A stretch of 64,000 nt of DNA from Toxonevra muliebris (lineage: Eukaryota; Arthropoda; Insecta; Diptera; Pallopteridae): contig OY829328.1 in assembly GCA_963691655.1 (NCBI GenBank), positions 74,342,400 through 74,406,399 on the forward strand, written 5' to 3'. The translations under genes were made by a program, and so were the position numbers. Positions 10,275 through 23,198 of the stretch are shown here, piece after piece. Each line of letters begins with the position of its first letter. Within the stretch, counting starts at the first letter, position 1. The notes under the pieces are model-generated. The model was given only the letters and a program-made list of their open reading frames with translations. It was not told where the DNA came from and ran no database searches.

Positions 10275-10288
10275 GTTGCTATGGTCAT
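10275..10288 (-). promoter_or_regulatory. Candidate RFX X-box upstream of BBS8
   Basis: On the minus strand this reads ATGACCATAGCAAC. The second half AGCAAC fits the RRHRAC half-site exactly, and the first half ATGACC fits RYYVYY at five of six positions, with a 2-bp spacer. It sits about 115 bp upstream of the BBS8 start codon, the usual place for X-boxes of ciliary genes. One imperfect half-site keeps confidence moderate. Confidence 0.5.
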
Positions 10289-13200
10289 GAGTTAAATCGA
10301 TTATACAATGAAGGACGTTGAGATAACCTTCTGTCAAAAGTAGAAAGTTTATATTCATACATAATGGGTCCGTTTCCGTACTTTACCGAGGGACTACGAA
10401 TTTTCCCAGAACAGCCCAAAGTCTCAGGCTAACCAGTGTTAAAGGCAAAATGTCTGAAAAATAGCAAAAAGTGAAAATAGGCAAAATATAATTTATATAT
10501 GAGATTTAAATGCTAATGAGATTTAAATACAGATTTGAAAGTAAGAATCTTAATATTTGTAGTTAAGTCTGCGTTAGCGTTATTTTAATTTCAAAAGGAA
10601 TAATACCATTGTTATATCAATTTATGACTTGTAGCACGTATGAAAGCATATCCTATGTATATGTATACTATGCGTTGATGACTTTTCTTTTTATTTCAAT
10701 TACAAACTCTCAAACAAATAGAAATTGTCAGTAATTTTATTTCTAATTCATAGAGCCTAAATCTGGTAATTGTAGCATTTGACTGCGAAATTCAAAAATG
10801 TTAAACGAAAAAGAAGTGTAAGTATATATAGACACCTCTTCGGAAAAAAGGTCAATCCACACAACTTGGAAACTGAGATATTTATGCTTACGACAGAAAA
10901 TCACCTGTGCTGTTGTGATTTAGGACATTTATGTTAGAAACAGGGAATACATATGAAGCAACACAGATACAATGCACCGCACTGCAATTGATTCTTTTTC
11001 TGGCTTCAAATTTCCACTTTATTAACAATTTCTTTATTAATGTGCCATAATAATTCTGTGGCCAAAAGCAGTAAACACTTAAGTCTGAAAAACTTATTTC
11101 GAGTAAGCACGGTTTGAAGTTAATGTGATTGCTTGCCACTCTATGTAAGCGAATACGTTTCTTTTTTTTTTTGTAACTTTTGTTTTAAAAACATAGAATT
11201 TCTGGAATTTCACGTTCATGTGCATTGGAGTAAGAAGACCACAATAGCATTTGTAACTCAATTCTATCTTCATCGTTTATTGCTTCTGACCACAGAATTG
11301 TTCTTTAGCTGTAAGAGAGAACCAAGTTAAGGTCTGGGAAATTTTGTCATATTAATATTCAGTTTTCTACATACTCTCAGTTTCTATAGTCAACTCATTT
11401 CTCTTACTTTTGTGGATTGGTTAATTTTTGTAAAATGGATTCCATATTAAAATATACTATTAATAATAAATTATTTTAAAAAATGCAGCGACTCGAAACT
11501 ACTTTCCTTAGATGAGGGGACTATACGCCAAAAACCTGGAAAGACTCTAGGTCTAATAACACTTTTATTACCTATAAGCAGAGAATTGATTGTGGCGCGT
11601 AGCAGTTCAATTATGTTTCGTCGAGAATGCTTGCGTCTACTTTTCGATGACGAAAGTAAAAGATATGAGTTTGAAATGAATAAGTTGGGTAAAGGTGTTT
11701 GGCTATACGGAAGTTGCAGTCCAAAACTTGTGTGCAAGTGAAAGAATACCAATATCGTTTCACAAACGTAGAATATTACATACAATACAATATAAAAAAA
11801 TAATATTAGAATACATAGTGAATTCGAATATAAATGAAAAAGTTAAAAATTCTAAACAAACCAAAAAAAATATAATTTCTATTTGCGAACTTGTAAGGAA
11901 GTTCAAAACAATTTTCGTTTAGACCTACCTTATGACAGGGGGAATACTCACAGGGGATTGTTGAAAAATCTCTTAGTTATTCATGGTATGTTATCCTGAG
12001 ATTCATATGTTTACGTCATTTGCAGCATTGCTTTTGTTCTGATTTTCACGATACCCCGATACTCCATATGTATAAACAACCATGCATGCAACCCCTTTGT
12101 GAGTCTTCCCACTAATGTAAACTAGGCCTTACGCAATTTTTTCTGTAAAGCCTACAAAGACAAGTGAATCCCTTTGTGAACTAAAACGTTAAAGACAAAT
12201 ATATTTTTTATGCAATCACTATATAATTTTACTAATTGAGTTAACTTGAGTTAAAGTTAAATCATAACTGAGGATGGGCCGATATAATTTTGAAGTAAGT
12301 ACATTTTTTTTATTGAAATTAACGTTGAAAGCGGCCTAGTTTTTGCAGCATTCGTCAGAATATATTAAAAGTATTTATAAAATTCTTTGAGGCCATGGGG
12401 GCAAGGAGAGAAATGGTGGTAATCCTTGTCTAGGGGAAAAGGGGATTAGTGCAACAAAAAGCATTTTAAAATCAGACAATATGATCTTAATATCAGTTTT
12501 TTTTGTAAAATTCAATTAAACTTGCAGATTTTACAATGACAAATTCTGACTTTAAAATGACTTGCTAATTGAAAACTTTAAAAGGCATATCTTAATCGGT
12601 TAGGATCAATTTAGAGAATGCATTGGGCGTATTCTGGTACACGGAGTGGCCAATGAGCGGATACGTAGTAAAAATAAAAATGGTAACAGTGTTCGCTGCT
12701 ACATTTTCTGTCGTTTGTAAAAATAACGACGCTCAATACCAGAATGCAATTGCTCAAGGATCAGATATAATAATATTAATAATGTAATAGAATGCGACCA
12801 TAATCATTTTCGGATTGTTACGTCAAAATCAATTTCAAAGTCAAACACTTTTTTCGTATTGATATTGGTACTATTGCAATACAACCATGACAAAATTATA
12901 ATATACAGTAATCCCCGCCTAATTAGGTCGATGAAATGCATAATTTTTGATCACCGTGGAATGCACACACAAGAGTGAATTTCATTAAAATTTTGAATTT
13001 CGATAAGAATATAATATGATATCTATTAAAACAAGGAATATATTCCCTGTTTTTACAAACATGTATTTGAGGGTTGCTGAGTTGCTTTCAGCATTTCAAG
13101 TGAATTTTGTCAAAATTCTTTCTAAATTCAGAATTCCATTTAACAGTATTTTTGTATGGCAAAATTCCGCATTTCAGACGCATATACAACGAAATTTGCC

Positions 13201-13330
13201 TGAAAATCCCATAATCGCTGCCGCATTGATTTTGTTCTAACTATTACAACTGTTGTTGAATAAAGAAATGAAAGAAATAAAGGTATCTTTATAAATTATA
13301 ATTTGATAAAATTCAGTCCAATTCTTTTAC
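10289..13330. other. Intergenic AT-rich region, no gene seen
   Basis: Between BBS8 and the foldback structure at 13331. Reading frames are short and unlike known families. A weak inverted pair (ATTCTGGTA near 12630 and TACCAGAAT near 12737) is too short to call. Nothing here can be supported as a gene. Confidence 0.4.
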
Positions 13331-13381
13331 CCAGCATCTACACGTGAATGTAAATTTGCACTTACACGTGTGGACGCTGGG
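13331..13381. repeat. Short hairpin
   Basis: CCCAGCATCTACACGTG at the left pairs with CACGTGTGGACGCTGGG at the right with two mismatches around a short AT-rich loop. It adjoins the longer hairpin that starts about 10 bp downstream, and both are probably parts of one foldback element. Confidence 0.65.
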
Positions 13382-13387
13382 TTATAT

Positions 13388-13555
13388 GTGACTGCCCACA
13401 CGGGCTCAAGCATGAACGCCTGTCTGAAAGAGAGAGATAGAAAAAATAAGTAGTTAGAAAAATACAGGCGAGTTTCTACCTCTTTTTTACTACTTATTTT
13501 TTCTACCTCTCTCTTTCAGACAGACGTTCATGCTTGAGCCCATGTGAACAGCCCC
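13388..13555. repeat. Long hairpin, arms of about 65 bp
   Basis: The left arm (13388-13455) reads GGGCTCAAGCATGAACG, then CTGTCTGAAAGAGAGAG and AAAAAATAAGTAGT. The right arm (13489-13555) is its reverse complement with only a few mismatches. The loop is about 33 bp. No coding content. The near identity of the arms suggests a fairly recent or conserved foldback/MITE structure capable of forming a long RNA hairpin if transcribed. Confidence 0.8.
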
Positions 13556-15420
13556 TATCAATCTATCCCACAGTATACAGTATGCCAGATAGCAGAAAGT
13601 AATCTGAAATATTCTCAGGTCTTCGGAAAATTGACAATTATGACATGTATTCGCTCAATAAATTTTGACAAATAATTTTGTTTATGAGAGAAAACTGTCT
13701 TAACCCATTTTCGTCAGCTGTACACAAATAAATAAATGAAATAAAAATATCGAAAAACAATAAACTTTTCGTTTGTTGTTTTTTTCTGAAATAAAAGCTC
13801 TCAAAATATTTTGTAGAGTGTGGTTTTATAAAATATTTAAATAAACAAAATACAATACTTTTACAATTTACTTCTTCAAAAATGTTCTCTTTATATTCTA
13901 AATAGTTTTACCGAATTCAAAATAATTTTATTTAAATTTCGGAGAGGCAGATTTCATACTTGAATGGCATACATAACAAAACAACTTTAGGTTTTGGGTT
14001 AAATCTTTGGTTCATGTTATGCACATGGTTGTTATAAACGCCTTCGACGATCTCGTTTATTAATGTATAAAAATGTTTCAGGCTTTTCAAATTTTTCTAT
14101 TTTATTTATATATTGTGCTGGTACCAATGGGTTAATACTTTTTTATATTTACTTCTGAAATATCAAATGTTTTGGGAGAAGTAAGAGAATAATTTTCAAA
14201 TTTGGCAGACGTCAGTGAACAGAAAAGAGGGTGTCACTTCTATTTATTTCACTTTATTTATTTCACAATGAACTATCCTATCCCTATCCTTTCTATTCCT
14301 ATTTGCGTATATATTTATATATTACTATTTTTAGCAACGTTGTTTCGAACTTCGAAATTGCATACATTCAAGATGGAAGTCGTCGGATAAAGAGTTAATT
14401 TTTTATTTGTCGTTAAATTTGTTTGGTGAAAATATCAATTTTCTGCTTGAAAAACCGCAAAAATATTAATACAAATATTAATAATCGAACCTTAAAACGT
14501 ATGTAAATTGTTAACAAATAAAAATTTGCTTGAAATTAGTGTTAAAATAAGTTAAAATTGTAAGTGAAAAAAGTGAAGTAGACATTGCTGACAAAGCGAA
14601 AATTATTCGGTGTCGTCGTTTTGTAGTAGCGCTGCATGGGTGCTTCGGGCGTCGTGAGCTTCAGCAAATAGATAAAATATAATTTTGTTTTGTAAAAAAA
14701 AAAAATTAATAATGTGTTAATAAATATAATCGATTAAAGGAAATAACATTTATATTATTTTATAATTAAAAGTAAAGTGGAATTGAAATATAAATGTAAT
14801 GACTTAAATCAGCTGCTGTTGCGCTGCTGTGCTGCTACTCTGCATGAGGCTGTGACAGTTTGTTATTCGGGTATTCGCGTGATCGGGTAATCGTTATAAA
14901 TCGTTCTGGATTTCATCAACTATTGTGATGTTAATCGTAAATAGAGTGATAAAGGTGTTAAACATTTTGGATGACGGATTCGGAAATCGTTTTATTCCAA
15001 TATGAGTGAATATTTGAAAATACATTAATCTGCTAAATATAAGCAGTATTTTGACAACGTGCGTCGTCGCTTAAATATGAAAGCACCGCGCTCTTATATG
15101 AACTATGGCGGTGACCTCCAATGCCAATGCGGTATCGGTTAAAAAGGTGATAAAGATATCATGAGATACATATATATTCGATAATATGGAGTACCCTTCT
15201 TCGGTGGGGAAACATTTTCTTGGATTGGGTTTATTTCGATATAAATGCAATGTGATACGTGATTTACGGTAATTTATCGACAAACAATGGATTTATTGAA
15301 AATATCGCAAATATATAAACTTGTTTTGGCACGCAGTTATTACTTGAAACTATATTTGAGATGATATTGTTCGCATAGTATAATAATACTATGATTGTTC
15401 GTAGCGCCTATTAACATTTT
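13556..15420. other. Upstream region of the arginine/serine-rich gene
   Basis: AT-rich sequence that becomes GC-richer around 14580-14880 (cgtcgtcg and gctgctgttgcgctgctg words), as is common in dipteran 5' leaders. It may contain the first non-coding exon of the plus-strand gene starting at 16376, but no transcription start or donor can be fixed from sequence alone. Confidence 0.35.
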
Positions 15421-15895
15421 GTGAACGGTACATAATGTTATCGGTAGTCGTTGATAATTCGATCGGTAATTGTCGGCCATTCAATTGGTAATCGTCGTCC
15501 ATTTTATCGGTAATCGTCGCCTATTTAATAGGTGATCGTTGGTAATATTATCGGTAGTCGTCGGTCATTTATCGTTAGTCATTTCTTCTGTGACCATTGG
15601 CTATTTTATCCGTAATAATTGGCTTTTCTAATTGCAATCGGTGGATATTTTGTCTGAAATCGTTGGCATTTGAATTCGTAACCGTTGGTAATTTTATCCG
15701 TAAACGCAGACGATTAAAGTCAATCGTCCATTTTTCCGTTTTTATTGGCCATCAGTCGGCAATCGTCGATCATTCCATAGATAATCTTCCGTTATACTAT
15801 GGACAATCGTGGGATATTCTATCGATAAACATTGTCCATATTTTCTGTGGTTACTCTATCGATATTCGTTGAGATTCTATCGTTAATCGTTGGAC
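15421..15895. repeat. Degenerate tandem repeat of TATCGGTAATCGTCGG type
   Basis: About 475 bp consist of diverged units of roughly 27-30 bp around TTATCGGTAATCGTCGGCCAT. Recognisable variants include atcggtaattgtcggcc, attggtaatcgtcgtcc, atcggtaatcgtcgcc and atcggtagtcgtcggtc, decaying toward 15895 (tatcgttaatcgttgg). It probably lies in a 5' leader intron of the downstream gene, because an acceptor TTTCTTACAG ends at 16211. Confidence 0.7.
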
Positions 15896-16375
15896 GTAGA
15901 TTATTGATACATGCTCGTTTGAAATGCAGAAATAGCGACTGTTATCAAATTTAATTTCATCATGTGATAATATCTTCAAAAAAAAGAAACAAAATTTAAT
16001 AAATAAAAAAAAAATAAATAAATAAAATATTTATATATACCTATAATATATTTTTTCAGAAATAATTATTTATTATTTCTTTGATGTAATTGTGTAATTG
16101 CTTTTGTTTCTCCCCTTACTAAATTTCCACAATCATTTAAATGCTTATGTCATTAATACAAAAAAAAAAAAATATTAATTTTCTTATTTCCAATTGATCC
16201 GTTTCTTACAGCCTGATTGATTGTGTGTGTGTGTATTAGTGCGCGAATCCCTACTTATTCGAAAAAAGTTAACGCGTTGCCAATTATACGTTGCTTTTTC
16301 GTCGATATTATTTTAAAGCTTCGCTCGATTTTAAAGATCATTTAAGATTACACATTTGCATTACATTATAAATAA

Positions 16376-19300
16376 ATGATGTCGATGTCGCGTAGGCGCG
16401 GCGATTTAAATCCGAAGCTTCATATGGACAGGCAACCAACTGTTGCCCGCATTACAGGTACTAATTATTTGAGTGGGCGGTGGATGGCATATGTACTTAA
16501 AGTTAACAACAAATGATTATCGAAAACACGAAGGACAACAGAGTGTGCATTAACAGAAATTGCAAATACATTAGCTTGGCTTGTGTCAGGCACAATAAAG
16601 TTCAAAATAGATTTAGAATGGTGGCCGTGTGAAGCTCATTGTTGCAATAGCTGCAAGTAACACAGCTGGCGATGTTCATACCACTACTATTATTAATATG
16701 GTTGTGCCAAGTATTGCATACAGGCTTTCTGCACTTAGGTCCACTATATCCTGATGCAGCACGACGGCCACTTTTTACCCCTACCCTTCGATAAATCATT
16801 GCTTATGAATCTTAAAACTTCTTTTAAGATCTACCTAGTAAAACTGTTTCAAGTCATCTAGTCAACGGAGTTTCGAACAGATGAAAGACCACATGAGACC
16901 ACTCTGAGAAAGCCGACGTCAACGTCACTGCTTATTTGTTTGAGCCCGATCTCCATACGGTGATATGAAAAAAAAACTTTACTTTTGATTGTTTGTTTAT
17001 GTTTTTTCGCTATTTTGACATACAGTGGATACCGCCATTAAGTCCGCTAACAAGAGAGATGTGTTATTGACATTTAATGATATCTGACGCAACAACAATG
17101 ATGTGTTGTTTTTGCCAAGGTGAAATTGTTGTAATTTTTCTATCACCTTAGAAATGATTTCACCATGTGTAACAAGGATGACCACGTATGAATGTTCATT
17201 TTTTTTAATACTCTTGTGTACGCTGGGTACTATTTGGTCCATGCTGTTGTTTAGCTTCAACCTGAACTGTGTTGAGAGATTTTTTAAGCTTGAGGTACAT
17301 ATCGCACACTAACTAAAAAAAAAGGGACACAAGTAAAAAAAAAATTTTTTTTCTGGAAACGATAAATGTTGTTGTTTACCTTAAGATCATCACCAATTTA
17401 TATATCTGGCAATAACATTCTTGGTTGATTTGGAGACACTGCTAATAGTTGTCACTCGTGTGGCATAATGGCCGATATAAACGCCTTTAGCCAATAAGAG
17501 CAGGTGTAAAATGCAACTTCCAGCAATTATTCTGCTTACATACAAAAGGGGAAATATTATTTATCGAACATTGCTGGGACATGTGATCCCAGTAGGGGTG
17601 AAAGGGTTATAAGTTTTATTGAATATCTCAGTTCAGCAATGTAAAGTTTTTTGCGTGAAATAAACAAATCGTAGTTGAATATTGAAAGAGGATATTGTAA
17701 TGAACATTTTTGCGGAAGAAAGTTATATTTTACCCTTGGAATAAGACCAATTGGTTTGAACTTCTTGTCTATACTGAAGGTAACCATCTAAAGCTTTGAC
17801 AGTATTGGTTTATTTATTTATTTATTTATTAACAATTAACTATAAATTTAAATTTAAAGCTAATGTGGATTGAGCTATGGCTGCTGAGGCCTTAAGCTTA
17901 GTATTGGTTTAAAAATCGGTAAAAATATTAAAATCTTAGCTGACAACCAGAGTATCTTTACTTGCTTGAGTATGACAACAAAAGCAACAAATCAAGTACT
18001 CACAAAAATCCCTCAATGAAATAGCCGAAAAACTTCTATTACAGGGTTGACAAACTTACCACACTCGTAAAACGAGTGCATTGGGCATGCAGCTCAAATA
18101 GCCATAGAAAGGAATTGTTTTTATAAAAAGGCTTTCGCAAAAAGTTTTTCTTTTTATTTTTATTTATCCATATTTATAGTTTATATATATTTTAAAATTT
18201 TTTTTATATATTTTTATAGATCCATCATTGCCTGCAGGAAAACGTCGAGAAATCGATAACGTCATGAAGAAGGCACGCGCCAATACTAATGATTATTGGG
18301 ATAAAAAGTTGATTGAAGCTGAAGAAAAGGATCCGAATCGTTGGCGTCACACTGGCTATAAGAAAATGTATATTCAGGGAGATAGCAGTTCCGGGGAAAG
18401 TGATCGCGAAGGTGGTGGTGTCGGTTATCGTTATAATTCTGGAATGGGAGGTGGGCCGCACGGTGGTGGAGGTGGGGGTGGTGGTCCACCACCCATGTCG
18501 GGTCGTTATGGTCGTTCGAATTCACCACGTTCGCGTAGTCGTTCGCGTTTGCGTAAATCACCACCTTTATCACCGCCGATGCGTCGTCGGTCGCCACCAC
18601 TCGGTATGGATGGTGTTGGCGGTCGTCGTATGTCACCACCATCGCATGAAGGTTCGATGCGTGGACGTCCTCGTTCACCGCCACCACGTGGAATTGGTGG
18701 TGGAATTCCGCCGCGTGCACCAGCCGAAATGGTACGTGGTGGTCGCCCTCCAATGGGCGGTGGCGGTGGTCGACCGCGTTCACCACCCGAACCATCAATG
18801 CGTCGGAAGTCTTCGCGTTCGCCTATGGGGGGCGGTAGACGCCGTTCTCCGCCACCCAACGCGCTTAATTCGGTACGTAGGCGATCACCACCGCCGGGTA
18901 ATTCTTCGTTGCCACCTAATAAACGTGGTCAAATATTGCCACGCTCAAAGCGTCCACCATCGCCGCCACCAAGGGTAAGTTTATTAAGCTTAAAAAAATA
19001 AATCAATGTTATTGTTTTTTTTTTTTTCAATTTTAAAATTTTTTCTCGTTTCATCCAAATACAGAATTCGTGTCGTTCACGATCGAATAGCTCAGTGAGT
19101 TCGTGCTCTGATGATTCGTGTTCGGTTTGTACACCCAAACATCATCATAGATCACGGTTTGTATTTGAAGTTTACATTGCAAAAGCAATAATTTAATATT
19201 AAACTTCTTTTTTTTTACTATTTACAGCTCTAATTCTTTGCCGCGTTCGCGTATTCCTGGCGGTCCGCGATCGCCGCCTCCTAAGGCATCACGTGCGATG

Positions 19301-20637
19301 CAATATCGCGGTGGACAACCAATTCCTATTGGCAGCGGTGGCCGTGCAATGTCGCGCATGCATGGACGTCCAATCACACCACCGCCACCCCCTGGTCGTG
19401 CTGCATTGGAGAAATATCGTGAGGAAAAATTGCGTCGCGTTAGTCGTGAACGAAGTATGGATGGGGTATTGTCCGAGGGGCATGTGAAGGTATCACGTTC
19501 CGCTCGTCATTCACCGCCTGAAGATCCGCGTCTTAAGAATCGCCCACCAGAGCCACCAGAACCAGCATCTTCGTCATCTGCTGTTGTCCCAGCAAAAAAG
19601 AAAAAAAAAGAGAAGGAGGTAAAATTATGGATGAATATTCAAATGTTTTTTATATACACATAAGCTGCTCTAGTCAATAAGGAGTGAGGTGATAGGGATC
19701 ATCTTCCCCTAAATCAAAAGTTTTCATATAGACGATAAATTTTTGTTTTGCATTTATTATTAATCTTAAATGTTATAATGAAAAAATTGGAACAAGACCG
19801 AAAAATCTAGAATTTTTTATAGCTCGCAAAGGTCTGCAAACAATTGATTTATTTTGTTTAATCTCGACCCCCCTATCACTCTTAGTCATATTGACTAGAG
19901 AGCCTGAATTAGCCTTTATAAATATATTAAATTTTGTATAAATTTATATTTATTTCATTCATTGTTTGTTTGACTTGCAGTTACGCACACGTATCAAAAT
20001 CGAAGGTGAAAAACGTAAAAAACACAATTCATCATCTGATTCAGATGACTCTGGTGGTTCGGATAGTGACAGTTCGTTGCCACCATTCACAGCGACAATG
20101 CCAACATTCACAGCGACAACTCGTCTTACACTCTCGGAGCGTTTTGGAAAAATGGCTCAGTGGAGCATCGATCGGAGTAATATAGAAAATATGCGCATTA
20201 CCAAAGATTCAGCAGGGGGTGCGCTGAAGGTGATGATTGAAGAGGGGTTGGAATCTCCACCGCGTCGTTATTCGTATTCGCCGGCACCGGTTGGCCACTT
20301 TCCGGAAGAATTGGCAACTACAGCACCGTCGGGCATGCTATCGTGGGATGATGTGCGCGTTCGCTATGAATACTATAAAAGTCGTGGATATTTGCGCGAT
20401 TTAGATTTGAAGGTGAGAAAATAAAAAAAAATTTAAAAACATTGAAAATTAAATTTATTTCCTACATATTCCTGACATCTTTTTCTTTACATATTTTTAC
20501 AGGACTACATTAAATGGGAAGAATGGTGGTATAAATATCAGGAATGGTTAAAACAAGAACGTTACTATGAGTGGGAACGTCAGCAAATGGCACGGCGTAG
20601 GCGGAAGAAGTTGCCTATAACACAACGTCTCAATTAA
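16376..20637 (+). CDS. Arginine/serine/proline/glycine-rich protein, probably nuclear; family not recognised
   Basis: Six coding exons join in phase: 16376-16457, 18220-18974, 19065-19156, 19228-19618, 19981-20412 and 20503-20637, giving 628 residues. The start is the first of two adjacent ATGs (MMSMSRRRGDLNPKLH); the leader acceptor at 16211 supports it. The N-terminal block reads ARITDPSLPAGKRREIDNVM, then NDYWDKKLIEAEEKDPNRW; its shape suggests a conserved interaction domain. Residues of exons 2-4 are low complexity: glycine runs, RSRSR, repeated RRRSPPP and RSPPPRG motifs and a lysine/glutamate run (PAKKKKKEKE), as in SR-related splicing factors. The C-terminus is compact and aromatic (SWDDVRVRYEYYKSRGYLRD, KWEEWWYKYQEWL). 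I infer a nuclear RNA-processing role from composition only. Intron 1 is 1762 bp and contains no recognised gene. Confidence 0.85.
16458..18219 (+). other. First coding intron of the arginine/serine-rich gene
   Basis: Begins GTACT after ATTACAG and ends TTTTTATAG. It holds only short frames; on the minus strand 16997-17260 the phrase NNTSLLL appears twice in one short frame, reflecting a local direct repeat (gatgtgtt words near 17058 and 17100). A (TTTA)n stretch lies at about 17812-17830. No gene or clear transposon is seen. Confidence 0.5.
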
Positions 20638-23198
20638 ATAACAAAAACAATGAAATGTTTTCTTCCTTTTTTCTGTTTTTTTTTTTTTTTTTGTTTTTCT
20701 TTCAATACAAAATAATACAATTAATTGATAAAAATTAGAAATTATTATGCATACATACCTACAAATACATACACACTAACGAAAACATGAGATCCCATGA
20801 AAAATTGCTATTGCCTTCAACTGGATATATTGGTGAGCAGTGTGTCATCAGCAATTTCTATTTTATTTCTTATTTTCACTTTTAAAAAGAATTCCGCACT
20901 TATATACTCTCTTCGTGTATGTTTGACGTATCTATCTGATTTAAAATTAATATTTAATGATTTTATATTTTAATAATATCATCAATTCTCATTTAAGTAT
21001 AGTAGTTATGCATATGTATGTTTAAGCGATTTAATAAACAAACAAACAAATACATAAAATATAGTAACAATTAATAAGTGTTTATTTATTTACAGTGCAG
21101 CCAAGTATAAACTATCAGTCAGAAGTAGAAGAATCAGAAGATTTCATATGGATTATTTTGTTCTCCATTAAAGAGATTAAGGGACATAAATCCATTACGC
21201 TTTTTTTCCACCATTATGTTAACTCTTATGAAGGCACATTGGTCTGGTCTGACCAATTTGATGTTTGAATGAGAAGAAATGAAAGAAAAAACTCAATCAA
21301 AATCAATATATTTTATGATATCCTCAACTGGTTTGTGTTGAGTAAGTTTCAGTCGATTATTTTGAAATCGCAGGTGTGAGCAGTGCATGGGCGTGGCATG
21401 TACCACATGCATACTTTCCTATATTTTGGAGAGGATATGCTAATCACACGCCACACAATTCTACCACTGTTACCGTCGTAAATAATTCTGTTATTATTAG
21501 TTTTATTAAGGACTATGGCATTACTGTACTGAAAAAGGAATTTTTTACAGACAGCTGGCTAAACAGTACAAAGTCAGTGCAAATGGTGTCAAAAATATTA
21601 TAATCTAGTTTGGAGATAGCTGAAAATTGGAAGAAAAAAATATCCAAAAAAACCGAAATATCAGTGCAAGACTTGGCAAAAAAAAAAAAAAAAAAAAAAA
21701 TAGAACCAGTGCCTCTATGATTATAAGAACAGACATAATTTAAAAACTTACAAGATAAAAAAGTACCAAAAAAAAAAAAATGAGAGGACAAGTGAAAATT
21801 GGGAAAACATGGACTCGAAAACTGTACGACTGTTTGCTTCAAGATCTAGTTGAGTGCGTTCTAATGGATGATGGAAACTATGTTAAAATGGACTAGGCTA
21901 TTTGCTCCTACGGTTTTAAGACCCCCCGTTTTCCGCAGAAATTTACAAGAGCAAAGCGATTTTTTATCGTCACAAATTCAAACAGCACATAGTATTATCG
22001 AATTTTTTAATATTTTTTTTAAGTTTCTTCGTGTTCTTTTAACTTTTTTTTATCTGCATTAAAATATACTTCTTTGTTTTTTTTTTATTTTTTGTTTTTA
22101 TTTATCAATTTATTTAAGTATAAATTTAAACTAAATTTAAATTAACCCTTAAACGCCTAGTGCGTCCGATTTCAACTAAGAACATACCTAGAGGTAGTGT
22201 TTGTGATTCCGAACAACGTTTGTTCTACGTGTTTTCAAATAAATTAGTTTAAGGTGCCGTAATTTCAATTTACATGGTTGACCTCTGTAGTAACCTTTGG
22301 GGATTATCGGGAGAATAAATTGAAATGCATTCGCAATAATTTTTAAAAACAATTATTTGGTGTTATCCTATACCATTTGGAACAAATTTTTTAACACGGC
22401 AATATATTTATTATGCGAAAATTCAAAAATAAAAAAACTTTTTCTTCAGTTAGTGGCTCAAAAATTTTGCAAAACATGCTTCTCGAGTTAAAAATAACTG
22501 TAATTGTACAACAGTACAATACAATTTTTACTGTTAAATTTGAGCAAACACATTAAAAAATTTAAAAATGTACAAGAAGCCTCAGGCGCTGATAATATTT
22601 ATGCATCGGTTCCGTAATTTAAAGTTTAAACTTTGTACAAAACTGATAACATTGTGCCACAAAATTGAGTTTTTAAAAGTAAATGAAGAAAAGTATGAAA
22701 TTTGATTTTTGTGAGGTCCTTAAGGGTGTTTTGAACTCTAGAACCAACCATACTTTTTGATGAGTATTTTTTTTTCCAAATACGCTATAATACTTTTGTC
22801 ATTCAGCTAGCCATATTGTTCTAAGCTGTACTTAAAAAACTCCCAAAATTTGGTGTATGGTGCTTTGATGGAGGTTTCTTGTGTTCACAAAAAATTTGCT
22901 TCTTTTTCTATTAAAGAACTTTTCCATAGACACCAAAAACGATAAAACATAAATTAAGAATGTCCTGGTAAAGTCTTAATAATGCCATGTACCGTTATTT
23001 TGAAAACATGTCGCGATGGTCTACGAGCTTCGAGCTCAGCGACCCCAAATTACTCTAGACTAGATGTTCACTTAATAACAGAAAAAAAGCAAAATTGAAA
23101 AATAAAATTAGAGATTTTCCAGCTTACGAACGGTGATAGCTAGAGCTGAAATATTTTTGGAATCATCGTAGACCGAGGTTCATTTTATGAGGTATACA
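20638..23198. other. 3' flank of the arginine/serine-rich gene and AT-rich spacer
   Basis: Just past the stop codon is a long T run (about 20680-20698) and AT-rich sequence with candidate polyadenylation words. At 21680-21700 there is a poly-A run. At 22142 the phrase TTAACCCTTAAACGCC resembles a piggyBac-type end, but no matching right end was found. No gene is supported. Confidence 0.4.

Noticed and set aside
12620..12755. Short inverted pair around ATTCTGGTA
   Set aside because: Nine-bp arms in AT-rich DNA occur by chance.
16602..16799. Cys-rich minus-strand frame that recalls a piggyBac C-terminus
   Set aside because: Cysteine spacing does not fit, there is no transposase upstream, and it is only 65 residues.
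18286..18859. Minus-strand and alternative-frame proteins across the RS-rich exon
   Set aside because: Low-complexity shadows of the RRRSPPP-coding repeat; the traced six-exon plus-strand gene explains the region.
22142..22740. TTAACCCTTAAACGCC as a piggyBac-type left end
   Set aside because: No matching inverted right end with TTAA was found downstream; one short motif is insufficient.
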